This document shows positions 1 to 9,682 of a DNA stretch of 64,000 nucleotides, one piece after another. The stretch's first letter is position 1. Every line of letters starts with the position of its first letter. The notes below the pieces were generated by a model. The model saw nothing but the letters and a program-made list of their open reading frames with translations. It was not told the DNA's origin and did no database searches. A program made the translations under genes and the position numbers. Source of the DNA: Thermococcus aggregans (GTDB lineage: Archaea; Methanobacteriota_B; Thermococci; Thermococcales; Thermococcaceae); assembly GCF_024022995.1 (NCBI RefSeq), contig NZ_CP099582.1, positions 1,302,001 to 1,366,000 of the forward strand. The letters are read 5' to 3'.

Positions 1-570
1 GTCCCAATTACTTCGTCATACCCACTCTGGACGATGCTTTGGGCTTGGATGTTCTTTGGAAAGAAGATTACTGTGCAAACTCTCCTTGGAGCACTTCTCA
101 TATTTCTGGCAATTGTTATTGTTAGAAAGGGCGGATTAGATGAACGTCTTGACCCTAAGGGCTTTGTATATGCTATTTTAGCCCCAATTTCTTGGAGCAT
201 TGCGATAGTTTTGCTCGATCTCTTGTCTTTATATATCAGCCCCCTTTCGCTTGCAGGGTTTAGAATGATATGTGCTGCACTAGGAATTAGTATCTTCTTA
301 CCAAAGTATTCAAAGGAACTCAAAAGAGTTACTAAAAATGAAATAAAGGTTCTTTTAGGAGTTGCGCTGCTTGGATTAATAATTGGGCAATACGCTTTTG
401 TAAAATCGGTTAGTCTTGTCGGTTCCCATATCTCAACACCTATCAGCGCCATAAATCCAATAATATCTTCTCTTCTGGCAGTTACGCTCTTAAAGGAGCC
501 GCCGAACACCAAGATAATTCTGGGTCTTATACTTGCCGTTGCAGGTGTGGTCTTAATAACAACGGCGTAA
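1..570 (+). CDS. DMT/EamA-family membrane transporter, 3' part
   Basis: The open frame runs in from the window edge without a start, so only the C-terminal 189 residues are seen. They contain about six hydrophobic helices separated by short basic loops and end in the usual EamA pattern of a PISAINPIISSLLAV helix, a short KEPPN loop and a last helix (LILAVAGVVLITTA). EamA proteins have two five-helix repeats of about 300 residues, so roughly a third is missing upstream. Members export or import metabolites such as amino acids or nucleosides; the substrate cannot be read from sequence. The gene ends just before a separate small RNA transcription unit. Confidence 0.85.
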   Translation, partial: VPITSSYPLWTMLWAWMFFGKKITVQTLLGALLIFLAIVIVRKGGLDERLDPKGFVYAILAPISWSIAIVLLDLLSLYISPLSLAGFRMICAALGISIFLPKYSKELKRVTKNEIKVLLGVALLGLIIGQYAFVKSVSLVGSHISTPISAINPIISSLLAVTLLKEPPNTKIILGLILAVAGVVLITTA

Positions 571-602
571 AGGATTTAACCATTGAACCCTACTTTAGAA
601 TG

Positions 603-764
603 CCGACAGCGAGGGGACAATCAGTCTCCTCGCATGGGCTTGGTCGAACCCGCCTCCGCGAGATATCGGGCTCTATGAGCGGAGCGTGCTCACGCCAAGC
701 CCACAGGGCCGGTGCATCCACCCGCGTGAAAAATGAACGCGGGCCTCTGTTGCCGGCCCACAAT
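603..764 (+). ncRNA. H/ACA guide sRNA with two canonical hairpins
   Basis: A GC-rich block in an AT-rich gap. Hairpin A has lower stem 636-643 with 695-702, an internal pocket, upper stem 654-659 with 679-684, a G.A-rich K-turn-like apex (660-678), and ACA at 703-705. Hairpin B has lower stem 706-712 with 753-759, upper stem 721-726 with 738-743, a K-loop with two TGA triplets (727-736), and ACA at 760-762. The distance from pocket to ACA is about 15 nt in both, as archaeal H/ACA RNAs require. A further 10-bp hairpin (609-633, loop AATCA) lies 5' and is not followed by ACA. A TATA-like AAAGGATTTAACC at 568-580 would start the RNA near 600. Such RNAs guide Cbf5 (with L7Ae, Nop10, Gar1) to make pseudouridine in rRNA. 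An ORF across it has no coding character. Confidence 0.82.
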
Positions 765-813
765 TTCCAAAAAATTCTTATACCTCTCTTCTAAAGCAAC
801 CAAGAGGGATATC

Positions 814-2997
814 ATGACTACGCTCATAATTGCAGAGAAGCCCAACGTAGCCAGGAAAATAGCCTATGCTCTCGCAGAGGGCAAACCAATAAGGAAAACT
901 ATTGGTAAAGTTCCATACTATGAGCTAACAAGAGATGGGAAGAAAATAATAGTGGCTCCAGCTGTTGGGCATCTATTCTCCCTCGCACCCAAAGAAAAAA
1001 CCTATGGCTACCCGGTTTTTGATATAGAGTGGGTTCCCGTTTATGTTGCCGAAAAAGGAAAAAGCTACGCAAAGGAGTATATAAAAGCCCTGAGAGAGCT
1101 TGCAAAGAGAGCAGATGAGTTTGTCGTTGCATGTGACTACGACACCGAAGGAGAGGTTATAGGATATACAGCCTTAAAGTATGCTTGTGGAGTTGACCCT
1201 GCAAAAGCTAAGAGAATGAAGTTCTCCGCCCTTACAAAAAAAGACCTGCTAAGAGCTTGGTACAACTTAGAGCCGACTATTAACTTTGGGATGGCGGATG
1301 CTGGGATAGCGCGCCATGTTTTGGACTGGTACTGGGGAGTCAACCTTTCGAGGGCATTGAGCTCGGCCGTGAGAAAGGCCAGCGGTAAGTGGATAATTCT
1401 TTCCACCGGTAGAGTTCAAGGGCCAACCTTGAAGTTCCTGGTTGAGAGAGAGAAGGAAATAGAGAACTTCGTTCCCACGCCCTACTGGGTCATAAAAATG
1501 GTTCTCGAAAAGAACAACCAGCAGTACACTGCAACCTACGAGAAGGACAGAATATTAGACGAGGAAGAGGCCAAGAGAATCGTCCAGGAAGCTAAGAAAG
1601 GACCTGCCTTCGTCGAGAAAGTTGAGGTAAAACAGCAGCAGAGAAATCCTCCTCACCCCTTTGACCTTGGAACGCTTCAAAGGGAAGCATACTCCGCTTT
1701 TGGCTACAGCCCAAAGAAGACTTTAGACATAGCACAGAGACTTTATGAGATGTCTTTGTGCTCTTACCCGAGAACCTCGTCTCAAAAGCTCCCCAAGAAC
1801 CTAAACTTCCGCTCTATAATTCAAAACCTCGCCAAGATTTCGGATTACAAACCCTTTGCACACGAGCTTTTGGGGAAAGGGGAACTCAAACCTGTAGAGG
1901 GAAAAAAGGAAGACCCTGCGCATCCAGCTATATATCCAACTGGAGAGCTACCTAAACCCGGAGAGCTAAGCAAAGAAGAGCAGAACCTTTATGACCTGAT
2001 AGTTAGAAGGTTTTTAGCCCTTTTTGCGGATCCTGCAATCAGAGAGAGCGTAAAGGTTATCATAAACTCAAACAACCACCGCTTTATTCTCAGCGGTTCA
2101 AGAACAATTAAAGAGGGCTGGTTGAAGATTTATGGGAAATACGTTAGTTTTGATGAAGTTCTGCTTCCAAAATTTAAAGAAGAAGAGCCGATAAAAGTTA
2201 TTCAAATTAAGCGGGAGAAAAAGAAAACCAAACCTCCCACAAGATATTCTCCGGCAAGCATTATCAAAAAAATGGAAGACCTCGGTATTGGAACCAAGGC
2301 TACGAGAGCTCAGATTTTGGAGACCCTATACTCGAGGGGCTACATAGAGGGCAAGAAGAAGATAAAGGTGACTCCCCTCGGTATGAAGGTAGTAGAAGCG
2401 CTGGAAAACAGCGTTCCTGACATAATAAGCGTTGAACTGACAAGAGAGTTTGAAGAAAAAATGGAGCAGATAATGCAGAAAAAGATAAGCAAGGAAAAAG
2501 TCATTGAGGAGTCCAAAGAAACCCTGTTAAAAATCTTAAAAGAGTTCAAACAGAAAGAGGGCGAAATTGGGAAGAAGCTCCTCGAAGCATTTATTGAGAG
2601 CCAAGGAAATAAAAACAGCAAAAAGAAAAAGAAAGAGAGTAAAGAGAGTAAGGTTGCAAAAGAGCTAACTGCGGAGGAAGAAGAGAGCATCAAAAAGTCG
2701 CTTGAAGAGAAAAAGTCCGCAGATACTATAATAGTTGGAAAGTGCCCTAAATGCGGTAGTGACCTTGTGGTGAAGTACAACAGAAAGACAGGCAAAAGGT
2801 TTGTGGGCTGCTCTAATTGGCCGAATTGTGACGTTACCTATCCACTTCTCCAACGGGGTGAAATAATCCCAACGGGTAAAACGTGCCCTGAATGTGGAAA
2901 TGCCCCAATAGTGAAAATCAAAGAGCGCAACAGAGAATACGAGATATGCCTCGATATGAACTGCTACAAGAACCGAAAGAGAAGAAAAAGCTATTAG
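814..2997 (+). CDS. topA: DNA topoisomerase I (type IA, archaeal)
   Basis: Relaxes negative supercoils by single-strand passage. The N-terminal Toprim domain shows IIAEKP at the start and the acidic motif CDYDTEGE. The catalytic tyrosine is Y318 in SYPRTSS, close to the E. coli position. The last ~70 residues hold two four-cysteine zinc ribbons (CPKC..CSNWPNC and CPEC..CLDMNC), preceded by a lysine-rich linker. Length, 727 aa, is typical for Thermococcales. The ATG at 814 follows a purine-rich CAAGAGGGAT; an upstream GTG-type extension of 27 codons would read back through the H/ACA RNA and is rejected. A TATA-like TTCTTATACC lies near 775-785. Confidence 0.96.
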   Translation: MTTLIIAEKPNVARKIAYALAEGKPIRKTIGKVPYYELTRDGKKIIVAPAVGHLFSLAPKEKTYGYPVFDIEWVPVYVAEKGKSYAKEYIKALRELAKRADEFVVACDYDTEGEVIGYTALKYACGVDPAKAKRMKFSALTKKDLLRAWYNLEPTINFGMADAGIARHVLDWYWGVNLSRALSSAVRKASGKWIILSTGRVQGPTLKFLVEREKEIENFVPTPYWVIKMVLEKNNQQYTATYEKDRILDEEEAKRIVQEAKKGPAFVEKVEVKQQQRNPPHPFDLGTLQREAYSAFGYSPKKTLDIAQRLYEMSLCSYPRTSSQKLPKNLNFRSIIQNLAKISDYKPFAHELLGKGELKPVEGKKEDPAHPAIYPTGELPKPGELSKEEQNLYDLIVRRFLALFADPAIRESVKVIINSNNHRFILSGSRTIKEGWLKIYGKYVSFDEVLLPKFKEEEPIKVIQIKREKKKTKPPTRYSPASIIKKMEDLGIGTKATRAQILETLYSRGYIEGKKKIKVTPLGMKVVEALENSVPDIISVELTREFEEKMEQIMQKKISKEKVIEESKETLLKILKEFKQKEGEIGKKLLEAFIESQGNKNSKKKKKESKESKVAKELTAEEEESIKKSLEEKKSADTIIVGKCPKCGSDLVVKYNRKTGKRFVGCSNWPNCDVTYPLLQRGEIIPTGKTCPECGNAPIVKIKERNREYEICLDMNCYKNRKRRKSY

Positions 2998-3022
2998 AAG
3001 TTATAACTTAAAAGTTAGAACT

Positions 3023-4204
3023 CTACAGGAGCTCTTTGAGAAGGGCAATCCTTCTTTTACTCATGAGCACTTTCGGATTCTTGAGGAGGGCTTTTATAAC
3101 TTCTGTATAATCGCCGCCTGCAATTTTCTCCGCGTCTGCCCCGCTTAAGACTTGGATGAAGACATCCAGATCCTCGTCGGTCAGCTTCTCTACGGCTTTT
3201 CTGACTTTAAGAACCCTTTCAAGTCTTTTGCCATCTTTTTCCCACCATTCTTTTGTGTAGTTCTTTAGGAGCTCGAGGTTCTCTTCTTCGAGTGCTTTTA
3301 CTATCCACTTGCTCGCTATTGTTCCCGCTTTCATTGCCTCTGCCATTCCACCGCCGTGCATGGGGTTCACTTGTCTGGCAGCATCTCCTACAACGACCAC
3401 GTTGTCTTTGGCGAGCTCTTTGACAAAGCCCCCTACTGGAACAAGACCCACATTTATTTCAAGAAGCTTCTTTGCTGGAATGTTGTTCTCTTTAAGCCAC
3501 TTGTCGAGGTAGTACTTAGCGGTTTTTGGATTATCAGAATTTATGCCTATACCGACGTTAGCTCTATCTTCATCTTTCGGGAAGACCCATACGTATCCTC
3601 TTGGTGCTATCTCATTGCCAAACCAGAGGTGAATCAAGTCAGGATCAAAGCCCTCAATAAGCATTTCATACTCATACGCTGAGTCGAACTCATGGGGAGG
3701 TGTATAGGTGTTTATGCCGGCCTTCCTCGCTATGGTGCTCTCAACACCATCCGCAGCTACAATAACCTCTGCGTAAATCTCTATGGGTTTTCCTTCGTGC
3801 TTTGCTTTTATGCCCTTTATGCGACCATTTTCTCTGATAACGTCGAGAGCTTCAGTCCTAACGAGGACATCTGCCCCAGCCCTTGCGGCATAAAAAGCCA
3901 GCATTTTATCGAACACTTTCCTTTCTAAAATAACACCACTTACGTCTTTGTACCTCATTTCAAGCTCGTAACCGCTGGGAGAATACAGCTTTGCACCATA
4001 GATTTCACGGTTTATGAAGCGTTTGTCATAGGGGATGTCGTAATTCTTAAAGACGTTTATGGTAATTCCTTCAGCACACTGCTTTGGAGCGCCTATAGCG
4101 GGCTTTTTATCTATGAGAAGAACAGAGTATCCTTCTCTAGCAACGTTTCTAGCAACTATTGGACCCGCAATCCCAGCTCCGACAACAACAACGTCGTATT
4201 TCAT
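3023..4204 (-). CDS. Geranylgeranyl reductase family protein (archaeal lipid saturation)
   Basis: FAD-dependent reductase of 393 aa that in archaea saturates the geranylgeranyl chains of digeranylgeranylglycerophospholipids. The N-terminal dinucleotide fold reads [17 protein letters not shown] and the family motif [11 protein letters not shown] follows at about residue 38. The second FAD motif [18 protein letters not shown] sits near residue 270. The gene overlaps the stop of the upstream ferredoxin by 4 nt (ATGA), so the two are translationally coupled and the ferredoxin is probably its electron donor. The topA gene converges on it from the left. Confidence 0.93.
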   Translation of the reverse strand: MKYDVVVVGAGIAGPIVARNVAREGYSVLLIDKKPAIGAPKQCAEGITINVFKNYDIPYDKRFINREIYGAKLYSPSGYELEMRYKDVSGVILERKVFDKMLAFYAARAGADVLVRTEALDVIRENGRIKGIKAKHEGKPIEIYAEVIVAADGVESTIARKAGINTYTPPHEFDSAYEYEMLIEGFDPDLIHLWFGNEIAPRGYVWVFPKDEDRANVGIGINSDNPKTAKYYLDKWLKENNIPAKKLLEINVGLVPVGGFVKELAKDNVVVVGDAARQVNPMHGGGMAEAMKAGTIASKWIVKALEEENLELLKNYTKEWWEKDGKRLERVLKVRKAVEKLTDEDLDVFIQVLSGADAEKIAGGDYTEVIKALLKNPKVLMSKRRIALLKELL

Positions 4205-4404
4205 GGTTCTCCCTCCAAAGGTTCAGCACTTAACGCTCCTACTGGGCACGCATTTACACATGTCCTGCAGGAGATACATTTATCTTGAAAGAACTCCCAT
4301 TTTGAAGCTGATACCCTTATTGCAAGAGCGGGGCAAACACCTGCACAGCCCCCACAGAGGTAGCACTTATCTTCATCTACGATGACTCTGATTTTCTCCG
4401 CCAT
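4201..4404 (-). CDS. Small 2[4Fe-4S]-type ferredoxin, partner of the downstream reductase
   Basis: A 67-residue protein with two cysteine clusters, [12 protein letters not shown] and [12 protein letters not shown], the classic CxxCxxCxxxCP arrangement for two [4Fe-4S] centres. The ATG at 4404 is preceded by GAGGGGAT; a longer frame with 15 extra polar residues lacks such a site. Coupling by a 4-nt overlap to the geranylgeranyl reductase suggests electron delivery to that membrane-associated enzyme. This pairing is inference from position; the cofactor assignment is from the motifs. Confidence 0.9.
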   Translation of the reverse strand: MAEKIRVIVDEDKCYLCGGCAGVCPALAIRVSASKWEFFQDKCISCRTCVNACPVGALSAEPLEGEP

Positions 4405-4420
4405 GTTAATCCCCTCACTT

Positions 4421-5107
4421 CTATTCCTTTTTTCTGAGTTCTTCTTCATTAATCTCTATGAGATTTTCTTTTATGCTTAACGGTATTACCTTTGATAGTT
4501 CCTTAGCCTTTTCTTTGATTTCTCTTTCTTTAAGGTTTAGAACGTCGCTTAGTTCTTCTACTGTCGCTTTTCTATAGAGAAGGAGGTAATGCAGTATTGC
4601 AAGCTGGGTTATATCACCGATTTCCTTCAAATACCTCTCCTTAATGTTTTTCATGAGTTTGTTTCTGTAGCTCTCAATAGTTTTTAAGGCTTCTATCACC
4701 TGATCAAGCTTTTTATTTGCATCTATGAAAGCCTCTACCATAGAATGCAGGCTATCTGGGGACTTGTTAAGTTCATCAAGCCCGATTTCAAACTTCTCAA
4801 ACCTTTCCGGAGAATTTAAGTCAAAACTTGTATACCAAAATATGTTGGGTGTAATGGTTACGAGAAACGTTTTTGAAACGGCTATGGAGTAGTATTTTCG
4901 TGCAGGCCCAATAAGCCCTTCTCCTTTTTCGTAGGATTTCAAAACTCCCTCCCTTTCCATTATCTTTAGGTGCTTTGAAACGGCAGTTGAGGAAACGTTA
5001 ACCTTGTTGCTGAGCAGGCTAAAGTAGCATTCGGTACATGTCAAGTGGCTGAGCAGATCTCTCCTTACCTTGTTCCCTAGGATGTAGAATATATCCGGTT
5101 CAGACAT
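4421..5107 (-). CDS. surR: SurR, redox-sensing sulfur-response transcriptional regulator
   Basis: ArsR-like winged-helix regulator of 228 aa. Residues 10-70 form the HTH (STAVSKHLKIMEREG is the recognition region) and residues C24-T-E-C27 make the CxxC thiol switch that characterises SurR of Pyrococcus and Thermococcus. Reduced SurR binds GTTn3AAC sites, activates hydrogenase genes and represses sulfur-response genes; oxidation by S0 abolishes binding. The gene is divergent from pdo exactly as in P. furiosus, and two matching sites lie between them. ATG 5107 has AGGTGA five nt upstream; the GTG at 5116 overlaps that site and is not preferred. Confidence 0.93.
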   Translation of the reverse strand: MSEPDIFYILGNKVRRDLLSHLTCTECYFSLLSNKVNVSSTAVSKHLKIMEREGVLKSYEKGEGLIGPARKYYSIAVSKTFLVTITPNIFWYTSFDLNSPERFEKFEIGLDELNKSPDSLHSMVEAFIDANKKLDQVIEALKTIESYRNKLMKNIKERYLKEIGDITQLAILHYLLLYRKATVEELSDVLNLKEREIKEKAKELSKVIPLSIKENLIEINEEELRKKE

Positions 5108-5135
5108 GTCGCTCACCTACCCAAATCTGTATCGT

Positions 5136-5147
5136 AAAGTTTATATA
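5136..5147 (-). promoter_or_regulatory. TATA box for surR
   Basis: On the minus strand the sequence reads GGTATATAAACTTT, a strong archaeal TATA element about 30-40 nt upstream of the surR start codon. It lies on the surR side of the SurR operator at 5166. Confidence 0.6.
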
Positions 5148-5165
5148 CCGTCATCTTAACCTTTG

Positions 5166-5182
5166 GTTGAAAACTCTAAATT
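5166..5182 (+). promoter_or_regulatory. SurR operator 1 (GTTn3AACn5 extended motif)
   Basis: GTTGAAAAC at 5166-5174 is a perfect GTTn3AAC half-site; five bases later ATT (5180-5182) approximates the third GTT element of the published extended SurR consensus GTTn3AACn5GTT. It is centred between surR and pdo, upstream of both TATA-like elements. Confidence 0.75.
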
Positions 5183-5229
5183 TACAAAGGCTCCGTAGAT
5201 ATGTTGAATCCAAAGGTTAAAAAGCTTTA

Positions 5230-5238
5230 GTTTGAAAC
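5230..5238 (+). promoter_or_regulatory. SurR operator 2, near the pdo transcription start
   Basis: GTTTGAAAC is a second perfect GTTn3AAC match, 20 nt before the pdo start codon and just downstream of the TATA-like GGTTAAAAAG (5214-5223). A protein bound here would cover the expected transcript start, which suits repression of pdo by reduced SurR. Confidence 0.65.
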
Positions 5239-5257
5239 TGATTGGAGGTGTGTGGAA

Positions 5258-5932
5258 ATGGCACTTATTAGCGATGGGGACAAGAAGATAATTAAGGAAG
5301 AGTTCTTTTCAAAGCTAGTTAACCCGGTCAAGATTATCGTCTTCACGGGGAAGGAACACTGCCAGTACTGTGACCAGCTGAAGCAGCTTGTTGAGGAGAT
5401 TAGTGAGCTAAGCGACCTTATAAGCTACGAGATACACGACTTTGACAGCGAGAAGGAGCTAGCTGAAAAATACAGAATTGACAGAGCTCCAGCCACCATA
5501 ATAACACAAGACGGAAAAGACCTTGGAGTCAGGTACTTTGGCCTTCCAGCAGGGCACGAATTTGGATCATTTTTAGAGGACATCGTAGACATCTCAAGAG
5601 GCGAGACCGATCTTGAAGAAGACACTAAAGAAGCAGTGAGGAACATTGAAAAGGACGTCGAAATATATGTCTTCGTTACCCCAACATGCCCCTACTGCCC
5701 AGCAGCCGTTAGAATGGCGCACAAATTTGCAATTGAGAATGCATTAGCCGGAAAGGGCAAGATTCTCGGAGACATGATTGAAGCAATAGAATTCCCCGAG
5801 TGGGCAGACCAGTACAGCGTTATGGCGGTTCCAAAAGTCGTTATAAGAGTTGATGGTGAAGACAAGGTTTCATTCGAGGGAGCTTACCCAGAGAAGCTGT
5901 TCCTTGAGAAGCTTCTCCAAGCCCTAGAGTGA
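5258..5932 (+). CDS. pdo: Protein disulfide oxidoreductase (glutaredoxin-like, PDO)
   Basis: A tandem of two thioredoxin folds, 224 aa. The N-terminal unit carries C35-Q-Y-C38 and the C-terminal unit CPYC near residue 146, the pattern of P. furiosus PDO. It catalyses intracellular dithiol/disulfide exchange, is reduced by an NADPH-dependent thioredoxin reductase-like enzyme, and supports the many structural disulfides of hyperthermophile proteins as well as S0 metabolism. GGAGGTG at 5244-5250 sits seven nt before ATG 5258; the GTG at 5252 is too close to it. Divergent SurR and two SurR sites indicate redox control. Confidence 0.95.
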   Translation: MALISDGDKKIIKEEFFSKLVNPVKIIVFTGKEHCQYCDQLKQLVEEISELSDLISYEIHDFDSEKELAEKYRIDRAPATIITQDGKDLGVRYFGLPAGHEFGSFLEDIVDISRGETDLEEDTKEAVRNIEKDVEIYVFVTPTCPYCPAAVRMAHKFAIENALAGKGKILGDMIEAIEFPEWADQYSVMAVPKVVIRVDGEDKVSFEGAYPEKLFLEKLLQALE

Positions 5933-5975
5933 AACTTTTTAGCCCTTCTTTTCTTCTTGTATTTAGGTGTCTCTT

Positions 5976-6578
5976 GTGAGAACGTTCATAATAAAAGCCA
6001 ATAAAGCTCACACAAGGGCAGATTTCAGTCTTAAAGACCTTCCCGGAACAAGCGGAAGGATTGACCTATTGTGCAGATCCCTGAACTCAGCGTTTCTCCT
6101 TTCTCATGGGTTTAGGAAGAACGTTAGAGTATGGCTTAACCTTAACGGGCCTCCCGACCCGCCAAAGACCATTAGGTTCGAAGGGAGCGAAATAAAGCCA
6201 AAGACAATAAATCCAGACGAAATGAGCTTAGTTAAAATAATAGTAAAAGCCCTAAGAGCTGGAGAAAGCATAAAAGATCCCGCAAAAGAGCACCCCCTTC
6301 TTCCGGGCGTTTATGTGAGCAACTTAAGATTTGAAGACGTTGTAAGGAGGACACTCAAAAACTCTACCCTTTACTACCTTCACGAAGAGGGAAAGCCGAT
6401 CGAAAAAATAAACTTCAAAGGCAACGTAGCCTTTATTCTGGGAGACCACGAGGGGTTAACCGAAGAAGACGAGAAGCTCCTCGAAGGGATAGCAGAAAAA
6501 GTTAGTGTGGGAAAAAAGAGCTATCTAACATCCCATGTGATAGCTTACGTCAACATCTTTCTGGACAAGCACCTCTAA
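5976..6578 (+). CDS. trmY: tRNA (pseudouridine54-N1)-methyltransferase TrmY
   Basis: DUF358-type SPOUT methyltransferase, 200 aa, which converts pseudouridine-54 of archaeal tRNAs to m1-pseudouridine. Recognisable blocks are FIIKANKAH at the N-terminus, [19 protein letters not shown], the cofactor loop LGDHEG near residue 155, and the C-terminal knot region [18 protein letters not shown]. The GTG at 5976 has AGGTG at 5965-5969 as ribosome-binding site; the GTG at 5967 overlaps it. The stop overlaps that of the convergent amidohydrolase by 3 nt. Confidence 0.92.
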   Translation: MRTFIIKANKAHTRADFSLKDLPGTSGRIDLLCRSLNSAFLLSHGFRKNVRVWLNLNGPPDPPKTIRFEGSEIKPKTINPDEMSLVKIIVKALRAGESIKDPAKEHPLLPGVYVSNLRFEDVVRRTLKNSTLYYLHEEGKPIEKINFKGNVAFILGDHEGLTEEDEKLLEGIAEKVSVGKKSYLTSHVIAYVNIFLDKHL

Positions 6579-7816
6579 TCATTAAGCAGCTTCTCAATCT
6601 CGTCGGTTTTTAGAAACCTCCCGCTGTCGTAGATTAGCTCTCCCCCAACGAAGACCTTTTCCACATCGCTTCCCCTTGCTGAATAGACAATGTGCGAGAG
6701 CATGTTTTCGTGAGGCATGAAATGGAGCTTCTTTGTGTTTATGAGGACAAGATCCGCTAGGTAGCCTTCTTTTATAAGGCCGGCTTTTATTCCCAATGCC
6801 TTAGCTCCCCCAACTGTTGCCCAGTAAAATACCTCCTTTGCTGTTGGCTTTGTGGGGTCTCTTTGCTTTACCTTGTTGAGTATCGCCGCAAACTTCATTT
6901 CGAGGATCATGTCGAGGGAATTATTGGAAACTGCACAGTCATTTCCAAGGGCTATTCTTCCGCCAAGCTCCCAGAGGTCTATTATTGGAGCTACCTCTCC
7001 TTCGAGCTTTGCCAAACTTGTGGGACAGTGAACAAGGGTTGCATCGCTCTCTGCCCAGATCTTGACCTCGTCTTTTGAGAGATACACTCCGTGAACCCCT
7101 ATGAAGTATTCCTTTAACATTCCTAAGTCATTTAGGTATTCAACCGGCAGCTTCTTTTCTCTCTTTTTGACTCGGAGGACTTCCTCTTTGCTCTGGGAGA
7201 CGTGCATATGGACCAATGCATTCTCCTTCTCTGCGATTTCCTTGACTTCCATTAGCAGATCACTTGAAACCGTATCAGTTGCGTGCGGAGCCAAAGTAGG
7301 CTTTACAAGGGAATTCTTTTTCCATTTTTTGAAGAATCTAAACCCCATCTCAGGCTCTGCTATGGGCATTTCAACGAGGTCCATCATTGTCTGCCCAATA
7401 AAGGCCCTAACACCCAACTTTTCTGCTGCTTCTGCTATTTTCCATGCAAAGAAGTAGTGGTCGTTTATTATCGTCGAGCCATTTGATACTGCCTCGGCGA
7501 TTCCTATTAGAGCCCACTTGTAGATTTCTTCCTCGTTCCATTCTTTCTCCATTGGCCATATCACTTCGTTAAGCCATCTGTCTAGGGGCATGTCATCTCC
7601 AAATCCCCTAAATTTGTTCATCGCGACGTGAGTGTGAGCATTGATAAGCCCCGGTATGAGGAGATAGCCTTTTCCTCCAAAGGTTTCATCTACATCGAAT
7701 TCCTTCAGACTTTCGCGGGGAATTACTCCAGTTATCCTATCATTTTCTATAAGAACAACAACGTCCCTCTTAAGCCCCTCTGCATCGAGGGCATAATCGG
7801 CTATAATTGCTTTCAC
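6575..7816 (-). CDS. mtaD: Amidohydrolase, 5-methylthioadenosine/S-adenosylhomocysteine deaminase type
   Basis: Metal-dependent deaminase of 413 aa in the amidohydrolase superfamily. The first metal pair is in [19 protein letters not shown], further ligands lie in LVHMHVSQ and [10 protein letters not shown], and the aspartate in [14 protein letters not shown] near residue 300. The C-terminal small beta domain ([16 protein letters not shown]) completes it. The family deaminates MTA and SAH to inosine derivatives; some archaeal members act on other adenosine nucleosides, so substrate is inferred. GTG at 7816 has GGAGGTG six nt upstream; the ATG at 7831 overlaps that element and is less likely. 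Confidence 0.85.
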   Translation of the reverse strand: MKAIIADYALDAEGLKRDVVVLIENDRITGVIPRESLKEFDVDETFGGKGYLLIPGLINAHTHVAMNKFRGFGDDMPLDRWLNEVIWPMEKEWNEEEIYKWALIGIAEAVSNGSTIINDHYFFAWKIAEAAEKLGVRAFIGQTMMDLVEMPIAEPEMGFRFFKKWKKNSLVKPTLAPHATDTVSSDLLMEVKEIAEKENALVHMHVSQSKEEVLRVKKREKKLPVEYLNDLGMLKEYFIGVHGVYLSKDEVKIWAESDATLVHCPTSLAKLEGEVAPIIDLWELGGRIALGNDCAVSNNSLDMILEMKFAAILNKVKQRDPTKPTAKEVFYWATVGGAKALGIKAGLIKEGYLADLVLINTKKLHFMPHENMLSHIVYSARGSDVEKVFVGGELIYDSGRFLKTDEIEKLLND

Positions 7817-7890
7817 AGCTCCCACCTCCATGGGAGTTAACTTTATGATGCTTGAGCTATTTAAACTCTATGGCAAAATGACGGACAAAT

Positions 7891-8001
7891 AGCCGAAGGA
7901 TTTAAATATTCATCTGCAGTTTAGGGATGTGATAGCCATGCCTTTGATATTTGAAGTCAAGGGAAGAAGGTTCCTTGCAAAGTTTCTCTGGAATAATTGA
8001 C
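7891..8001 (+). other. Promoter plus 20-codon ORF, possible gene stump
   Basis: A TATA box GGATTTAAATATTC (7899-7912) is followed by GGGATGTGATAGCC and an ATG at 7939 that opens a 20-codon frame (MPLIFEVKGRR... to a TGA at 7999-8001). Promoter and translation start look real, yet the peptide is very short. It could be a short peptide or the 5' end of a gene whose body was deleted. I recognise no family. The asnS leader follows. Confidence 0.35.
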
Positions 8002-8064
8002 TGTTCTGGGATAGGTTAATAAAGCCAAGGTTAAAAACTCAAGCAAGATTGGAGGTGTTTTATG

Positions 8065-9357
8065 ATGATTGAGAAGGTTTACTGTGCAGATGTAAAACCT
8101 AAAATGGAAGGAGAACGGGTAAGACTTGCCGGATGGGTTTATAGAAAAAGAGAAGTTGGTAAAAAAGTCTTCATAGTCCTTAGGGACTCGAGCGGTATAA
8201 TACAAACTGTCTTCACAAAAGAGCTCAACGAAGAAGCCTACACAAAAGCAAAGCAAGTTGGAATAGAATCAAGCGTTATTATCGAAGGAACAGTTAAAGT
8301 GGACCCAAGAGCCCCAACCGGAGTAGAAGTTCAGGCGGATAAGATAGAGATCATCCAGAACGTTGAGTTCTTCCCGATAACGAAAGACGCAAGCGAAGAA
8401 TTCCTACTAGATGTTAGACACCTCCACCTCCACTCACCAAAAGTCGCTGACATCATGAAAGTTAAAGCCACACTAATGCAGGCAGCGAGGGAATGGCTCC
8501 TCCAAGATGGATGGTATGAGGTATTCCCGCCAATCCTAGTCACCGGTGCAGTGGAAGGAGGATCCACACTATTTAAGCTCAAATACTTCGACAGAGAAGC
8601 TTACCTCAGCCAGTCAGCCCAGCTTTATCTCGAAGCCGCAATCTTCGGCTTAGAAAAAGTCTGGAGCTTAACGCCAAGCTTCAGAGCAGAAAAGAGCAGG
8701 ACAAGAAGGCACCTTACCGAATACTGGCACCTTGAGCTCGAGGCGGCATGGATGGACTTGTGGGACATAATGAAGGTTGAGGAAGAGCTAGTAAGCTATA
8801 TGGTACAGCGAACTCTTGAACTCAGAAGAAAAGAAATTGAAAGATTCAGGGAAGACTTAACACCGCTCAAAAACACAGAGCCGCCATTCCCAAGGATAAG
8901 CTACGACGAGGCAATAGATATCCTTCAAAACAAGGGCGTCAAGATTGAGTGGGGCGAGGACATGGGTGCTGACGAAGAAAGAGTCCTAACAGAGGAATTT
9001 GACAGGCCGTTCTTTGTCTATGGTTACCCCAAGCACATCAAGGCATTTTACATGAAAGAAGACGCCGAAGACCCAAGAAAAGTTTTAGCAGCAGACATGC
9101 TTGCTCCTGAGGGATATGGTGAGATTATTGGCGGAAGCCAGAGAGAAGACAACTATGAGAAGCTCTTGCAGCGCATACTTGAAGAGGGCATGGATCCAAA
9201 GAACTATGAGTGGTACCTTGACCTCAGAAAGTACGGAAGCGTTCCGCACAGCGGATTTGGGCTTGGGCTTGAGAGGTTAGTCGCATGGGTGCTCAAGCTC
9301 GACCACATCAAGTGGGCTACATTATTCCCAAGAACACCCTCAAGAATCTACCCATAA
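8065..9357 (+). CDS. asnS: Asparaginyl-tRNA synthetase
   Basis: Class II synthetase of 430 aa: an N-terminal OB-fold anticodon-binding domain (about residues 1-110, starting MIEKVYC) and the catalytic core with motif 1 near LMQAAREWLLQDGWYEVFPP, motif 2 in SFRAEKSRTRRHLTEYWHLE, and motif 3 in GFGLGLERLVAWV. Sequence resembles the Pyrococcus AsnRS throughout rather than Thermococcus AspRS, which has a different N-terminal domain. It charges tRNA-Asn with asparagine. GGAGGTG at 8051-8057 is seven nt from ATG 8065; the preceding ATG at 8062 is also possible. Confidence 0.92.
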   Translation: MIEKVYCADVKPKMEGERVRLAGWVYRKREVGKKVFIVLRDSSGIIQTVFTKELNEEAYTKAKQVGIESSVIIEGTVKVDPRAPTGVEVQADKIEIIQNVEFFPITKDASEEFLLDVRHLHLHSPKVADIMKVKATLMQAAREWLLQDGWYEVFPPILVTGAVEGGSTLFKLKYFDREAYLSQSAQLYLEAAIFGLEKVWSLTPSFRAEKSRTRRHLTEYWHLELEAAWMDLWDIMKVEEELVSYMVQRTLELRRKEIERFREDLTPLKNTEPPFPRISYDEAIDILQNKGVKIEWGEDMGADEERVLTEEFDRPFFVYGYPKHIKAFYMKEDAEDPRKVLAADMLAPEGYGEIIGGSQREDNYEKLLQRILEEGMDPKNYEWYLDLRKYGSVPHSGFGLGLERLVAWVLKLDHIKWATLFPRTPSRIYP

Positions 9358-9388
9358 ACGCCCTCCCCCACTTTTAAATTTTCAAAAA

Positions 9389-9401
9389 CCGTAAGATTTA
9401 T
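9389..9401 (+). promoter_or_regulatory. TATA box of tRNA-Arg(TCT)
   Basis: GATTTATAAATGC lies about 30-40 nt upstream of the mature tRNA 5' end, the normal placement for a Thermococcales tRNA promoter. Confidence 0.6.
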
Positions 9402-9429
9402 AAATGCAATTACGCCCAATAAAGTCCGA

Positions 9430-9630
<201 letters not shown>

Positions 9631-9682
9631 CAAGACTCTCAACAAAATATTTATTTTTGGACAAGCTAAGAAAATAAATAGT

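Noticed and set aside
600-794. An ORF of 64 codons and an upstream extension of topA across the H/ACA region
   Set aside because: Both cover paired RNA stems with ACA boxes, have no ribosome-binding site and encode low-complexity, non-family peptides.
8031-8039. A GTTn3AAC match (GTTAAAAAC) before asnS as a SurR site
   Set aside because: A six-base palindromic core is expected many times by chance in AT-rich DNA, it lacks the third element, and asnS is not a sulfur-response gene.
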